From NCBI RefSeq assembly GCF_001895005.1, contig NZ_BCXH01000006.1, positions 124,001-188,000 on the forward strand: a DNA stretch of 64,000 nucleotides. Direction: 5' to 3'. Below, one piece after another: positions 34,888 to 43,662 of this stretch; the first letter of the stretch is position 1; each line of letters starts with the position of its first letter. The notes under the pieces were generated by a model. That model had not been told where the DNA came from. It ran no database searches and saw only the letters and a list, made by a program, of their open reading frames with translations. The position numbers and the translations under genes were made by a program. The DNA comes from Rhodococcus yunnanensis NBRC 103083 (GTDB taxonomy: Bacteria > Actinomycetota > Actinomycetes > Mycobacteriales > Mycobacteriaceae).

Positions 34888-36762
34888 CTACGGGAGTAGT
34901 TCGATCGCCAACGCGTCGTTGTGCCGGAAGAAGCCTGCGTTGATGCGGGGCCGGGGAAATGCCGAGGACCAGTTGTGGCCCGCGACCCAGGGACCCACGG
35001 CGTACCGCCTGTCGTGAGATGTTCCGTCGGAGCGCAGAATCCGAGATCGGCCGTCCACCGAGATCTTTGCGGCGCTTCTCTCGTTGGCGCGAATCTCCAC
35101 GATCTCGCCGCGCTCGTGCAGGCTCCGCAGCAGTGCGTCTCCGCTCGCACGAATCGAGGCGACCGGAAGTCGCGCATCGACGAGCGTTCGCGCCGTGACG
35201 GTCTCCTCGTGTGCGGCACTCTGCGCCGAGAAGACACCCATCGTCGTGTCCGCACTGAACGTCGTGTCGGGGCCGAGGAACCTGATGATGCCGCAGGAGG
35301 CCAACGCCCTGAGTTGCTCCAGACGCTGCGGCGGCGGGCCACTGGCGATGAAACTGAAGAACGAGTGCAGCCACCCCTCGATGTCCGTCGCGACGGACTC
35401 CGCGGGAATTCGGCCGCGCCGCAGCAGCTCTCCGGTCGTCATGTACACCGACAGCAGAGCATTGAACACTGCTGCGTCGCTGCTGTACCGAGGATCGGCG
35501 CGTCTGGCGAGATCGGCGTCGATGTAACCGATGATGCGGGCCGTGGCGTCGTCGATGCCCTCGTAGTGCTCGCCGGCCAGCGGACGATCGATCTGTTCGA
35601 GGTCGATCCGGTCGTCGTCCTTGGGCACGAACTCCTCGACCAGCGCGGCCGATGCCGCAGAGCCCCACGGTACCTCGGCGAAGCGGGAGTCGAAGTCCTC
35701 CCACGACCCGTTGGTCCGGTCGGAGTGCGAGGCGAACAGCTCGTGGAAATGAGCGCCCGCAACCTCTTTCGCCGCCAGCGGCCATATGTCCCGCCGGAAA
35801 TCGAGGAGGGCGTCGCCGGGGAACGCGTCGGCGGTGAAGTACTTCGGCAGTGGGGGCCGGGCAGCGGCGATGTCGTAGCCGATCTTCGAGTGATACGGCA
35901 CTCCGCGTCGCGAACCGGCGTAGATGAGCGGCTCGCGGCCCGAAGGTGTGTAGGTCAGATCGCCGTCGGAATTGCGCGAGAACACACCGCCGCGGCTTTC
36001 GGCGAGCAGAACCATCCAGTCGACGAACGCGAGGCCGAGGCCAGCCACCAGTATCGGCTCGGCCTCCGGCACGACGTCGGGATCGAGGTCCGCGGTGTAG
36101 CCGGGGCCGACGTACGTCAGCTCGTGCGAGTCGGCGAATTTGTGCAGGTAACTCTCGGCGGCGGAGGGCAGTGCATCCGGATGGCCCTGCGCGAGCAGAA
36201 CCACATCGACCTCGAGCGTCGAACCGTCCTGAAGAGTCAGCTGCTGTGTGCCCTGCTGCTGTGTGCCCTGCTGCTGTGTGCCCTGCTGTGAATCCTCGAT
36301 GTCGACGACCGCGCTGCGGTGCACCTCGACGTCGATGGGCGCATCGGTGACGGTGCGCGCGAAGACCCATTCGAGATAGCGGCTCTGAAGCGTGCGTGAG
36401 GCGAACGAGGAGCTGGTGAACGTCTCGAGTTCGGCGGTCAACTCCGGATCGAGGCGCAGCGTCTCGATGTTGCCGAGAACCCACTCGTCGAGCGTCGGAC
36501 CCGGATCGACAGGTCCGTCGACGACCGTGGAGTCGTCGGTGAACATCGTGACATCGGCGGCAACGGAGTTCATCCACAGCAGAGGCGGCTGGCTTCCGCG
36601 CCAGATCCGCCCTGCACCTGCAGGGAACGGATCGAAGACGTGAATCTCGACGGTGTCGGCGGCCTCGCGGCCACCGAGATGGGCGAGCAGTCTTTCGAGG
36701 ACGCCGGTGCCGCGTGGTCCCGCACCGACGATCGCGATGCGGTGCCTCTGTGTACTGCTCAT
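34888..36762 (-). CDS. FAD/NAD(P)-binding protein (PF13454-like)
   Basis: 624 residues. The N-terminal dinucleotide fold is IAIVGAGPRGTGVLERLLAHL near 9, followed by FDPFPAGAGRIW; VVLLAQGHPDALPS and ILVAGLGLAFVDWMVLLAESRGG are later nucleotide-fold parts. Members are large proteins of unknown or oxygenase-like function. ATG 36762 is set by GGAGG 9 bp upstream, at the end of a SAM riboswitch. A run of QQGTQ repeats lies near residue 160. An accessory redox role in sulfur metabolism fits the regulation. Confidence 0.8.
   Translation of the reverse strand: MSSTQRHRIAIVGAGPRGTGVLERLLAHLGGREAADTVEIHVFDPFPAGAGRIWRGSQPPLLWMNSVAADVTMFTDDSTVVDGPVDPGPTLDEWVLGNIETLRLDPELTAELETFTSSSFASRTLQSRYLEWVFARTVTDAPIDVEVHRSAVVDIEDSQQGTQQQGTQQQGTQQLTLQDGSTLEVDVVLLAQGHPDALPSAAESYLHKFADSHELTYVGPGYTADLDPDVVPEAEPILVAGLGLAFVDWMVLLAESRGGVFSRNSDGDLTYTPSGREPLIYAGSRRGVPYHSKIGYDIAAARPPLPKYFTADAFPGDALLDFRRDIWPLAAKEVAGAHFHELFASHSDRTNGSWEDFDSRFAEVPWGSAASAALVEEFVPKDDDRIDLEQIDRPLAGEHYEGIDDATARIIGYIDADLARRADPRYSSDAAVFNALLSVYMTTGELLRRGRIPAESVATDIEGWLHSFFSFIASGPPPQRLEQLRALASCGIIRFLGPDTTFSADTTMGVFSAQSAAHEETVTARTLVDARLPVASIRASGDALLRSLHERGEIVEIRANERSAAKISVDGRSRILRSDGTSHDRRYAVGPWVAGHNWSSAFPRPRINAGFFRHNDALAIELLP
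36241..36285. repeat. Three 15-bp repeats within the FAD/NAD(P) gene
   Basis: The unit CTGCTGTGTGCCCTG occurs three times in tandem and encodes a QQGTQ repeat on the minus strand, in a likely surface loop. It keeps the reading frame. Probably slippage-prone and otherwise neutral. Confidence 0.7.
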
Positions 36763-36774
36763 TCCTACGTGCCT

Positions 36775-36897
36775 CCATCGGCCCTGGCGGTAGCACTCGT
36801 ACCGTGTTGTTCTCGGGGTTTGCTGCTGCGTCACAGAGCAGGCCCGGAGTGAAACCCGCGGAACGACCGAGGCCGCAGTCTCGGCCGCTCTGGATGG
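36775..36897 (-). promoter_or_regulatory. SAM riboswitch, copy 4 (diverged)
   Basis: On the minus strand the RNA begins CCATCCAGAGCGGCCGAGA (36897 downward) and ends GTGCTACCGCCAGGGCCGATGG, near-identical to the flanks of copies 1-3. P1 (CCATC/GATGG) is intact. The middle differs: CAGAGC can pair with a later GCTCTG, and the junction is GCAGCAAACC rather than GCAGCAACC. The GGAGG of the FAD/NAD(P) gene overlaps the P1 3' strand, so translational control is expected. Class membership is less certain than for the other copies. Confidence 0.65.
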
Positions 36898-36949
36898 TCG
36901 AGCTGACAATAACCGCCACCACGACGCACTGCGACACAGGGTCCAACGC

Positions 36950-36966
36950 AGAATCACGGTGATTCT
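36950..36966. promoter_or_regulatory. Palindromic operator candidate between the FAD gene and ssuC
   Basis: Perfect 7-bp arms AGAATCA and TGATTCT around CGG. It lies between the minus-strand riboswitch unit and the plus-strand ssu operon, so one bound factor could serve both. It has the same AATCA-N3-TGATT core as the sites at 1857, 9366 and 58376. Confidence 0.62.
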
Positions 36967-37084
36967 ATTTCTATCGCGCTGGTCGGGGACTTCGTACGCT
37001 TCAAGGACTCGTGCACCGCCGTGCGTACAGCCCACGCCGCGGTGCCGCCCATTTTCCGTGCGTTCCGGCCGAGGTACCTCACGT

Positions 37085-37933
37085 ATGACACTGCAGCTCG
37101 ACAGAACCGAGAAAGACAGTTCGACGACCCCCCGACCGGACGCGGCATCCCGTTCGACGGGCGGTGCGGTGTCGTCTCGTCTGATTCGTCTGGCACGGCA
37201 GTCCTCGGGACTCGTCGTCATTCTCGTGCTGTGGCAACTCGGTGCCCGCGGCTGGCTCGGTACGACGACACCTGCACCCTCCGAGGTACTCGATGCAGGC
37301 TGGGACCTGATCGAAACCGGCGAGCTCTGGCGGCACTTGCTCGCGTCGACGAGGCGCGTCGCCATCGGGTTGACCATCGGCATCGCGATCGGGCTCGTAC
37401 TCGGCGCGGCCGCAGGTCTGCTGCGTGTGGCCGAGGACATCGTCAACGCCCCGATTCAGGTGCTGCGCATGATGCCTGCGCTGGCGCTGGTGCCTGTGTT
37501 CATCATCTGGTTCGGCATCGGCGACTCGTTCAAGATCGCGCTCATCATCGTCGCACCGATCTTTCCGATCTACCTCAACGTCCTCGCCGGCATTCGCGGT
37601 GTGGACCGCAGACTCGTCGAGGCGGCACAGTCGCTCGGACTCGGGCGGATCGAACTGGTTCGCCGCATCATTCTGCCTGCGGCGTTGCCACAGATATTCG
37701 TCGGTCTGCGTCAGGCACTGGGGATCGGGTGGCTTGCTCTCGTCGTCGCCGAGATGCAGACCACGCCGGTCGGGCTCGGTTTCCTGATGAACGACGCCAA
37801 GGAATTCCTCCGTACCGATCAGATCTTCCTCGTGTTGGTCATCTATGCGATTCTCGGCCTGCTCACCGACGTGTTCGTGCGTCTGCTCGAACACAGGTTT
37901 CTGGCGTGGCGCACCGGATTCGAGGGCCAGTGA
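37085..37933 (+). CDS. ssuC: Sulfonate-type ABC permease SsuC
   Basis: 282 residues with about six membrane helices. VLRMMPALALVPVFIIWFGIGDSFKI near 136 and the EAA loop EAAQSLGLGRIELVRRIILPAALPQIFVGLRQALG near 180 are diagnostic of the nitrate/sulfonate/taurine (SsuC/TauC) permeases. ATG 37085 overlaps the stop of a 25-codon upstream ORF starting at GTG 37011, which might couple translation. It heads the operon running to 45261. The substrate class (aliphatic sulfonates) follows from the family and the neighbours. Confidence 0.88.
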   Translation: MTLQLDRTEKDSSTTPRPDAASRSTGGAVSSRLIRLARQSSGLVVILVLWQLGARGWLGTTTPAPSEVLDAGWDLIETGELWRHLLASTRRVAIGLTIGIAIGLVLGAAAGLLRVAEDIVNAPIQVLRMMPALALVPVFIIWFGIGDSFKIALIIVAPIFPIYLNVLAGIRGVDRRLVEAAQSLGLGRIELVRRIILPAALPQIFVGLRQALGIGWLALVVAEMQTTPVGLGFLMNDAKEFLRTDQIFLVLVIYAILGLLTDVFVRLLEHRFLAWRTGFEGQ

Positions 37934-38688
37934 CGACATCGGTGATTCGTGAGCACCTCGGCGTCCACGTGGCGGGAGCGGGCCGGGCGTTCGACGGCAA
38001 GACCGTGCTCGACGGCGTCGACCTCGACATCGAGCCCGGCGAATTCGTCGCTCTTCTCGGGGCCAGTGGGTCCGGCAAGAGCACGCTGTTGCGTGCGATC
38101 GGGGGATTGGACACAGGCTTCACCGGAACTCTCGACGTCGCCGCATCGAGGGCAATCGTGTTCCAGGAGCACCGGCTGATGCCATGGCTGAACGTGTGGC
38201 GCAATGTGGTTCTCGGCGTGAAAGGTTCGGGTCTGCGCGAGCGAGCACTCGACGCGCTCGCCGAGGTCGGCCTCGAGACCAAGGCCGATGTGTGGCCGTC
38301 GACCCTCTCCGGCGGTGAATCACAGCGGGTCGCGTTGGCGAGAGCGCTGGTGCGTACCCCGGATGTCCTGCTGCTCGACGAGCCGTTCGGCGCACTCGAC
38401 GCGCTCACACGGTTGAAGGCGCAGGCGCTCGTCGCCCAACTGTGGCAACAACATCGACCGTCGGTGCTCCTGGTGACCCACGACGTCGAGGAGGCTCTGT
38501 TGCTGGCCGATCGAGCATTGTTGTTGCGCGACGGGCGGATCGCCGAGGAAGTGATCGTCGATGCACCGAGGCCGCGTTCGGTGCTCACTCCCGAGCACGC
38601 GGCATTGCGCAAGAGATTACTGACAGGTCTGGGCGTCGACGCCGACGCACCGACGGGGCTCGGCACACCGACGAGGAGTTCACTGTGA
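37930..38688 (+). CDS. ssuB: Sulfonate-type ABC ATPase SsuB
   Basis: 252 residues. Walker A is GASGSGKST near 44, the Q-loop is FQEHRLMPWLNV, the signature is LSGGESQRVALARAL, Walker B is LLLDEPFGALD and the switch His is in VTHDVEEALLLADR. This set matches SsuB/TauB. GTG 37930 overlaps the ssuC stop (GTGA) and its own stop overlaps the flavoprotein start. It energises SsuC. Confidence 0.89.
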   Translation: MTTSVIREHLGVHVAGAGRAFDGKTVLDGVDLDIEPGEFVALLGASGSGKSTLLRAIGGLDTGFTGTLDVAASRAIVFQEHRLMPWLNVWRNVVLGVKGSGLRERALDALAEVGLETKADVWPSTLSGGESQRVALARALVRTPDVLLLDEPFGALDALTRLKAQALVAQLWQQHRPSVLLVTHDVEEALLLADRALLLRDGRIAEEVIVDAPRPRSVLTPEHAALRKRLLTGLGVDADAPTGLGTPTRSSL

Positions 38689-40289
38689 CAGATGTTCTCG
38701 ACCTCACCGCTGACGTTCTGATCATCGGGGGAGGGCCTGCAGGGACGTGGGCAGCGTTGCGCGCCGCACAGCACGGTGCGGACGTCCTGCTCGTCGACAA
38801 GGGATACTGCGGCACCAGCGGCGCGACGGCCCCGTCGGGAACGGGGGTCTGGTACGTCGACCCGTCTCGCGCCGAGCGCGAGAAGGCGAAGGCGAGCCGT
38901 GAATCCCTCGGGGGCCACCTCGCCGATCATCGGTGGATGGACCGCGTCCTGGACCAGACGTACGAGAACATGGATCTGCTTGCCACCGAAGGGCGTTACC
39001 CGTTCCCTGTCGACTCGGGCACCGGACGTCAGATTCGCACAGGGCTGCAAGGTCCCGAGTACATGCGCCGGATGCGTGCCTGGATCAGACGTCGGGGCGT
39101 TCGGATTCTCGATCATTCGCCCGCGCTGGAACTGCTCGTCGATACCGATGGTCAGGTGCGCGGAGCGGCAGGCTTCCAGCGCCAGGAGAGTCGAGACTAT
39201 CGAGTCTCGGCGGGCGCGGTGGTCATCGCCAGTGGTGGGTGTGCCTTTCTCTCGAAGGCACTCGGCACCAACGTCGACACCGGGGACGGCGCGCTGATGG
39301 CGGCGGAGGCAGGCGCGGAATTCTCCGGAATGGAATTCTCGAACGCGTACGCCATCGTCCCGGAGAATTCGACCGTCACCAAGACCGCCTACTACGGTTA
39401 TGCGACGTTCTTCCGCGGCGACGGGACGGTCATCGAGGGCGCTGGTTCGACGAAGGGACGGTCGGTCATCGCGGAGACGTTGGTGAACGAGCGAGTGTTC
39501 GCCCAGCTCGACCGCGCCGACGAGAAGGTTCAGCGTCAGATGAGGCTCGGGCAGCCCAACTTCTTCCTGCAGTTCGACCGTCGCGGAATCGACCCGTTCA
39601 CCGATCGGTTCCCGATCACGCTGTTGGCCGAGGGAACCGTGCGGGGAACAGGCGGAATCGAGGTCGTAGACGATACATGTGCGACGACGGTCCCGGGCCT
39701 GTTCGCGGCAGGCGACGCCGCCACTCGGGAGCGAATCTGCGGCGGCTTCACCGGTGGAGGTAGCCACAATTCGGCATGGGCGATGTCGTCCGGTAGCTGG
39801 TCCGGCGCCGCCGCGGCGCGGTTCGCACGTGCAGAAAGTATTGCGCCACTTGCAGATCTGCGGGCGATAGGTGATGCAGGGTTGCGTCCGTCCAGACCGG
39901 CGGCGATGGACCACACCGAAGTTCTCGCCGCTGCGCAGGCGGAGCTGGTTCCGTACGAGAAGAACTTCCTACGCGACGGCGAGCGAGTACGCGACGCTCT
40001 CGGTGCTCTCGAAACACTGTGGTACGACAACGTGTCAGGACTGCGCGGCGACGACGGCGAGACCCGGCTGCGATCGAGGCAGGCTGCCGCGATCACCGCG
40101 GTGGGTCGGTGGATGTATCACTCCACCCTTGCGCGCACCGAATCCCGCGGTATGAGCAAGCGGGCTGACTTCCCCGACCTGGACGAGGCTCAGCGGCACC
40201 ACATTCTGACGGGCGGTGTGGATCGAATCTGGACCGGAATCGGCCCGTTGAAATCGACCGTCCGCGACGGTGTTCGAGCAGCATCGTGA
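38685..40289 (+). CDS. Fumarate-reductase/AprA-like flavoprotein
   Basis: 534 residues. The FAD fold is LIIGGGPAGTWAALRAAQHGADVLLVDKG near 12. TSGATAPSGTG near 44, VVIASGGCAF near 177 and LFAAGDAATRERICGGFTGGGSHNSAWAMSSG near 340 match the succinate dehydrogenase/fumarate reductase/APS reductase alpha superfamily. The short C-terminal helical domain is present. It is coupled by GTGA/4-bp overlaps to ssuB and to a two-cluster ferredoxin, echoing the AprA-AprB arrangement. Its reaction is unknown; redox chemistry on an imported sulfur compound is inferred. Confidence 0.83.
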   Translation: MTDVLDLTADVLIIGGGPAGTWAALRAAQHGADVLLVDKGYCGTSGATAPSGTGVWYVDPSRAEREKAKASRESLGGHLADHRWMDRVLDQTYENMDLLATEGRYPFPVDSGTGRQIRTGLQGPEYMRRMRAWIRRRGVRILDHSPALELLVDTDGQVRGAAGFQRQESRDYRVSAGAVVIASGGCAFLSKALGTNVDTGDGALMAAEAGAEFSGMEFSNAYAIVPENSTVTKTAYYGYATFFRGDGTVIEGAGSTKGRSVIAETLVNERVFAQLDRADEKVQRQMRLGQPNFFLQFDRRGIDPFTDRFPITLLAEGTVRGTGGIEVVDDTCATTVPGLFAAGDAATRERICGGFTGGGSHNSAWAMSSGSWSGAAAARFARAESIAPLADLRAIGDAGLRPSRPAAMDHTEVLAAAQAELVPYEKNFLRDGERVRDALGALETLWYDNVSGLRGDDGETRLRSRQAAAITAVGRWMYHSTLARTESRGMSKRADFPDLDEAQRHHILTGGVDRIWTGIGPLKSTVRDGVRAAS

Positions 40290-40642
40290 TCGAACTCGTT
40301 CTCGCCGAGACCTGCATCGGGTGTGACAAGTGCATCGATGCGTGCCCGACCAACGTGTTCGACAGGACGGCCTCGGGAATACCCGTCATCGCACGGCAAT
40401 CCGATTGCCAGACGTGCTTCATGTGCGAGGCATACTGCCCGGTCGACGCCCTGTACGTCGACCCGCAGGCAACCCCGCGGTCCTCGGATTACGCGGTGCC
40501 CGAGGATCACATCGGACGTTATCGAGAAAAACTCGGATGGGGTAAGGGCAGGGCAGCGGGCACGCTTACCGCGGTGGGTCCGCCTCTGCCACATGGAGAT
40601 CTGCCGCCGAGACTGACGACGAAAGAGAAATCGAGACCGTGA
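40286..40642 (+). CDS. Two-cluster 4Fe-4S ferredoxin (AprB-like)
   Basis: 118 residues with two full CxxCxxCxxxC motifs: Cys10, 13, 16, 20 and Cys41, 44, 47, 51, each followed by Pro as in 2[4Fe-4S] ferredoxins. A 60-residue tail follows, as in small AprB-type subunits. GTG 40286 overlaps the flavoprotein stop and its own end overlaps the binding-protein gene by 4 bp. It likely passes electrons to or from the flavoprotein upstream. Confidence 0.87.
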   Translation: MIELVLAETCIGCDKCIDACPTNVFDRTASGIPVIARQSDCQTCFMCEAYCPVDALYVDPQATPRSSDYAVPEDHIGRYREKLGWGKGRAAGTLTAVGPPLPHGDLPPRLTTKEKSRP

Positions 40643-41643
40643 AGTTCCATACAATCGCTGTGGCGCTGCTTGCCGCCGCGGCCCTTGCCGTGGGTGGGTG
40701 CAGTTCCGACGGCTCGGGTTCGGCGTCGAGAACCGAGATCAAGACCCTCCGCATCGGCACCATCGGCTCGGGAAACACCCTGTCGGGTCCGCTGGGGTTC
40801 GCCAACCAGCGCGAGAAGTTGGTGCCCGCGCTCGCCGATCTCGGCGTCGAGAACATCGAGATCTTCAGCTTCCCCAACGGACCCGATCTGAACCAGGCCC
40901 TTGTCGCCGGTGAACTCGACGTCGCCAACTACGGCGATACGCCTGCTCTCGTGGCGAAAGGTAGCGGCCTGCAGACCCGGTTGCTGGCAGTGACCGCATT
41001 CGACAACAATGCTGGCGTCGTCGCCAAGGATCCGTCCATCACGTCGCTGAAGGATCTGCAAGGCAAGAAGATCGGAGTGCCGTCGGGTTCCTACATCGAC
41101 AGGTACCTGCAGGGCGCCTTGCAGGAGGAGGGGGTCACTGCGGAACTCATCCATCTGTACCCGGCCGATCAGGAAGCGCCACTGAACTCGGGTGAGATCG
41201 ACGCGGCGGCGCTACCCGACGTCAACCCGTCGGCGTCGTTGCATGCTTTCCTCGCCAAGGGCTTTCATCAGGTCGACTCGGTGTACGACGATCATCCCGA
41301 TCTCGCAGGTACCAGCGCGTCGGTGAGCAGCGACGAGTTCCTCGAGGCGAACCCGGACTTCGGTCTGGCCTGGCAGCAGTTGTTGGTCTCGTCGGCGAAA
41401 TTCGCCAAGAACAACTGGGAGGACTACCTCGCCTACGAGATCGGCCAGTCCAACTTCTCCCCTGACATCGTCCGCGGAGCGGCCGTCGCCGACTCCATTG
41501 CGGAAGAAGCATTTCCCCCGGCGGCCGTGGACCTGCTGACCGGCACCAAGCAGTTCTTGGTCGATCAAGGCAAGATCAGGGAAGATTTCGACCTCGAATC
41601 GTGGTTCTACGTCACGGATACATCCGACACCGGAGAGGCGTGA
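40639..41643 (+). CDS. SsuA/TauA-like sulfonate-binding lipoprotein
   Basis: 334 residues. A lipoprotein signal ends in VGGC. The mature part has LRIGTIGSGNTLSGPLGFA near 37, GELDVANYGDTPALVA near 90 and LKDLQGKKIGVPSGSYIDRYL near 135, typical of NMT1/SsuA-type binding proteins. It is the external receptor for SsuB/SsuC encoded in the same operon, separated only by the flavoprotein and ferredoxin genes. A symbol is withheld because the ligand could be a sulfonate ester, taurine or another acid. Confidence 0.86.
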   Translation: MKFHTIAVALLAAAALAVGGCSSDGSGSASRTEIKTLRIGTIGSGNTLSGPLGFANQREKLVPALADLGVENIEIFSFPNGPDLNQALVAGELDVANYGDTPALVAKGSGLQTRLLAVTAFDNNAGVVAKDPSITSLKDLQGKKIGVPSGSYIDRYLQGALQEEGVTAELIHLYPADQEAPLNSGEIDAAALPDVNPSASLHAFLAKGFHQVDSVYDDHPDLAGTSASVSSDEFLEANPDFGLAWQQLLVSSAKFAKNNWEDYLAYEIGQSNFSPDIVRGAAVADSIAEEAFPPAAVDLLTGTKQFLVDQGKIREDFDLESWFYVTDTSDTGEA

Positions 41644-41645
41644 GA

Positions 41646-42344
41646 ATGGCGAACGACATCACTGTGCAGGAATGGGGTTCGGGCGACCGCCATGCGGTCT
41701 TGATTCATGGACTCGGCAACTCGTCGGGGTCGTGGTTCGATGTCGGGCCGGCCCTGGCGGATCGTGGTTACCACGTCCATGCGGTCGACTTGCCGGGACA
41801 CGGCGACAGTGCGCCGCTGGAGCGTTACTCGGTCGAAGCGCTGGCCGACGCCGTGCAGGGGGCGGTTCCCGGTGAGCCTGCGTTGGCCGTCGGGCATTCG
41901 CTCGGTGGGTTGGTCCTGGCGCACGCGGTGGCCACGTTGAAGCCGGCGCACGCGGTGTACGTCGACCCGGCGTGGCGCATCACGCCCGACGCTGCCGTGA
42001 TCAACTTCTTCCGTTCGCAGAAGACCTGGACACTCGACGACGTCGCAGCGAATTTCCCGAAGTGGGATGCAGGCAGTCTCGAGCGCAAACTGGTCGCGCT
42101 GCAGAAGTGGGACGTCACTATCCTCGACGACCTGGGATCCTTCACACCCGCGGACTCCAGTACGCCGGTGGTGCCGTCGACCGTCGTACTCGCGGACCCG
42201 AGCAACCTGGTACCACCCGAGCGCGCAACGGAACTGAGAGAGGCAGGCTTCGCGGTCTCGACAGTCGCAGGGGCAGGTCACGTCGTGCACATCGATGATC
42301 TCGACGGGTTTCTGGAGGCCGTCTCGGCAGTGATCGCGGTATGA
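41646..42344 (+). CDS. Alpha/beta hydrolase
   Basis: 232 residues. HAVLIHGLGNSSGSW near 16 is the oxyanion-hole region and VGHSLGGLVLAHAVA near 80 carries the nucleophile Ser; GAGHVVHIDD near 215 supplies the catalytic His. ATG 41646 is preferred with GGAGAG 8 bp upstream, though GTG 41640 overlaps the previous stop. It may hydrolyse an ester released from, or imported with, a sulfonate. Substrate unknown. ATGA overlap with the next LLM gene. Confidence 0.84.
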   Translation: MANDITVQEWGSGDRHAVLIHGLGNSSGSWFDVGPALADRGYHVHAVDLPGHGDSAPLERYSVEALADAVQGAVPGEPALAVGHSLGGLVLAHAVATLKPAHAVYVDPAWRITPDAAVINFFRSQKTWTLDDVAANFPKWDAGSLERKLVALQKWDVTILDDLGSFTPADSSTPVVPSTVVLADPSNLVPPERATELREAGFAVSTVAGAGHVVHIDDLDGFLEAVSAVIAV

Positions 42345-43624
42345 GTGAGCGTCGCAGAACACTCAAGACCGTCACCGGCGTGAGCGGTGGAACCGACATC
42401 TACGACGCGGCCGTCGACCCGAGCCGATCCACTCTCGCGTCGTCGATCGAGATCGCGAAGATCGCCGAGGACAACAAGTTCGATGCACTGTTCGCGGCCG
42501 ACCTGCTGAGTTTCGGCGCACAGGGTGCGATCGGCGCCCAGGAGCCGCTGATCTATCTCGCTGCTCTCAGCGCCGTGACGACGCACGTCGGTCTGATCGC
42601 CACGGTGACGACGACATTTCACCACCCGTACAACCTGGCCCGCTTGTTCGGGACGCTCGACCACGTCAGCAACGGCCGCGCCGCATGGAACGCGGTCACG
42701 TCCTCGCTGGGCGAGGAGAACTACGGCGACACCGATCTACCGAGCCCCGAGGAGCGATACGCGCGCGCCGCGGAATCACTCGAAGTGGTGGGCGCACTGT
42801 TCGACAGCTGGAAGCCAGGTGCGCTGACGCCGGGAGCAGACGGTGCGGTGCTCGATCCTTCGCTCGTCCAGCCCATCGACTACCGCGGTGACTATTTCAC
42901 CGTGAAGGGGCCGCTGAACATCCCGTCGCTTCCACAGGGCCGACCGGTGCAGTTTCAAGCAGGTCAATCCGCAGGTGGTATCGAGCTGGGTGCCAGATTC
43001 GCCGAGGTCGTGTTCACCTCACTGGCGACGTTCGAGGACGCGGTCACCTACACCAAGACGATTCGCTCGCGCGCAGCGGAACTCGGACGTGGTGACGAGT
43101 TGCCCTTGATCTTCAGCTCCTTCCACGCCACTTACGGTTCGAGCGAGGCCGAAGTCGACGCGCTCGTGAGAGAGCGCGCGGAATCGACCGACTTCGTGGC
43201 GGGGCGAGCGCAGCTCGAGGACATGCTCGGTGGCAACATCGACCTGTCGGAGTTGCCGCTCGACAAACCGATTCCCGTCGAACTTCTGCCCGACCCCAAG
43301 ACCGTCAATCGTCGCCGAGGTCGAGTGGAGATCTTCGGAAAGCTCGCTGCCGACGGTAAGACGTTGCGCGAGTTGATCGTCGCATCGAAGGACACCGGGC
43401 ACTGGGCCCTGGCCGGCACTCCCGAGCAGCTCGCCGATTCCATTCAATATCGTTACGACGCAGGTGTTCTCGATGTGATCTCGATCGGCGGGCTCGCCGA
43501 CGAACGTACACGTGATTTCGCACTGAACGGGCTACTGCCCGAGCTGCGGCGTCGCGGCGTCGTCGGGAACGACTATCTCGGTGACACATTCAGGGAGAAC
43601 CTCGAACTGCCGCTGCGGAGATAG
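42341..43624 (+). CDS. NtaA/SnaA/DszA-type FMNH2-dependent monooxygenase
   Basis: 427 residues. FDALFAADLLSFGAQGAIG near 47, LFGTLDHVSNGRAAWNAVTS near 106 and RPVQFQAGQSAGGIELGARFAEVVF near 203 place it in the NtaA/DszA group. The start is shortened compared with relatives (TGVSGGTDIYDAAVD in place of the usual HTTxW segment), which suggests a different pocket. Overlaps the hydrolase gene by 4 bp. It probably oxidises the substrate imported by the Ssu system. Confidence 0.86.
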   Translation: MSERRRTLKTVTGVSGGTDIYDAAVDPSRSTLASSIEIAKIAEDNKFDALFAADLLSFGAQGAIGAQEPLIYLAALSAVTTHVGLIATVTTTFHHPYNLARLFGTLDHVSNGRAAWNAVTSSLGEENYGDTDLPSPEERYARAAESLEVVGALFDSWKPGALTPGADGAVLDPSLVQPIDYRGDYFTVKGPLNIPSLPQGRPVQFQAGQSAGGIELGARFAEVVFTSLATFEDAVTYTKTIRSRAAELGRGDELPLIFSSFHATYGSSEAEVDALVRERAESTDFVAGRAQLEDMLGGNIDLSELPLDKPIPVELLPDPKTVNRRRGRVEIFGKLAADGKTLRELIVASKDTGHWALAGTPEQLADSIQYRYDAGVLDVISIGGLADERTRDFALNGLLPELRRRGVVGNDYLGDTFRENLELPLRR

Positions 43625-43662
43625 AGCCGACCGAGTTTCTTACGACATGGGGGAATGAAACG

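Noticed and set aside
37011-37088. 25-codon ORF ending in an ATGA overlap with ssuC
   Set aside because: It has only one Cys codon and ordinary composition. Coupling is possible, but there is no evidence for a leader peptide of the kind seen elsewhere.
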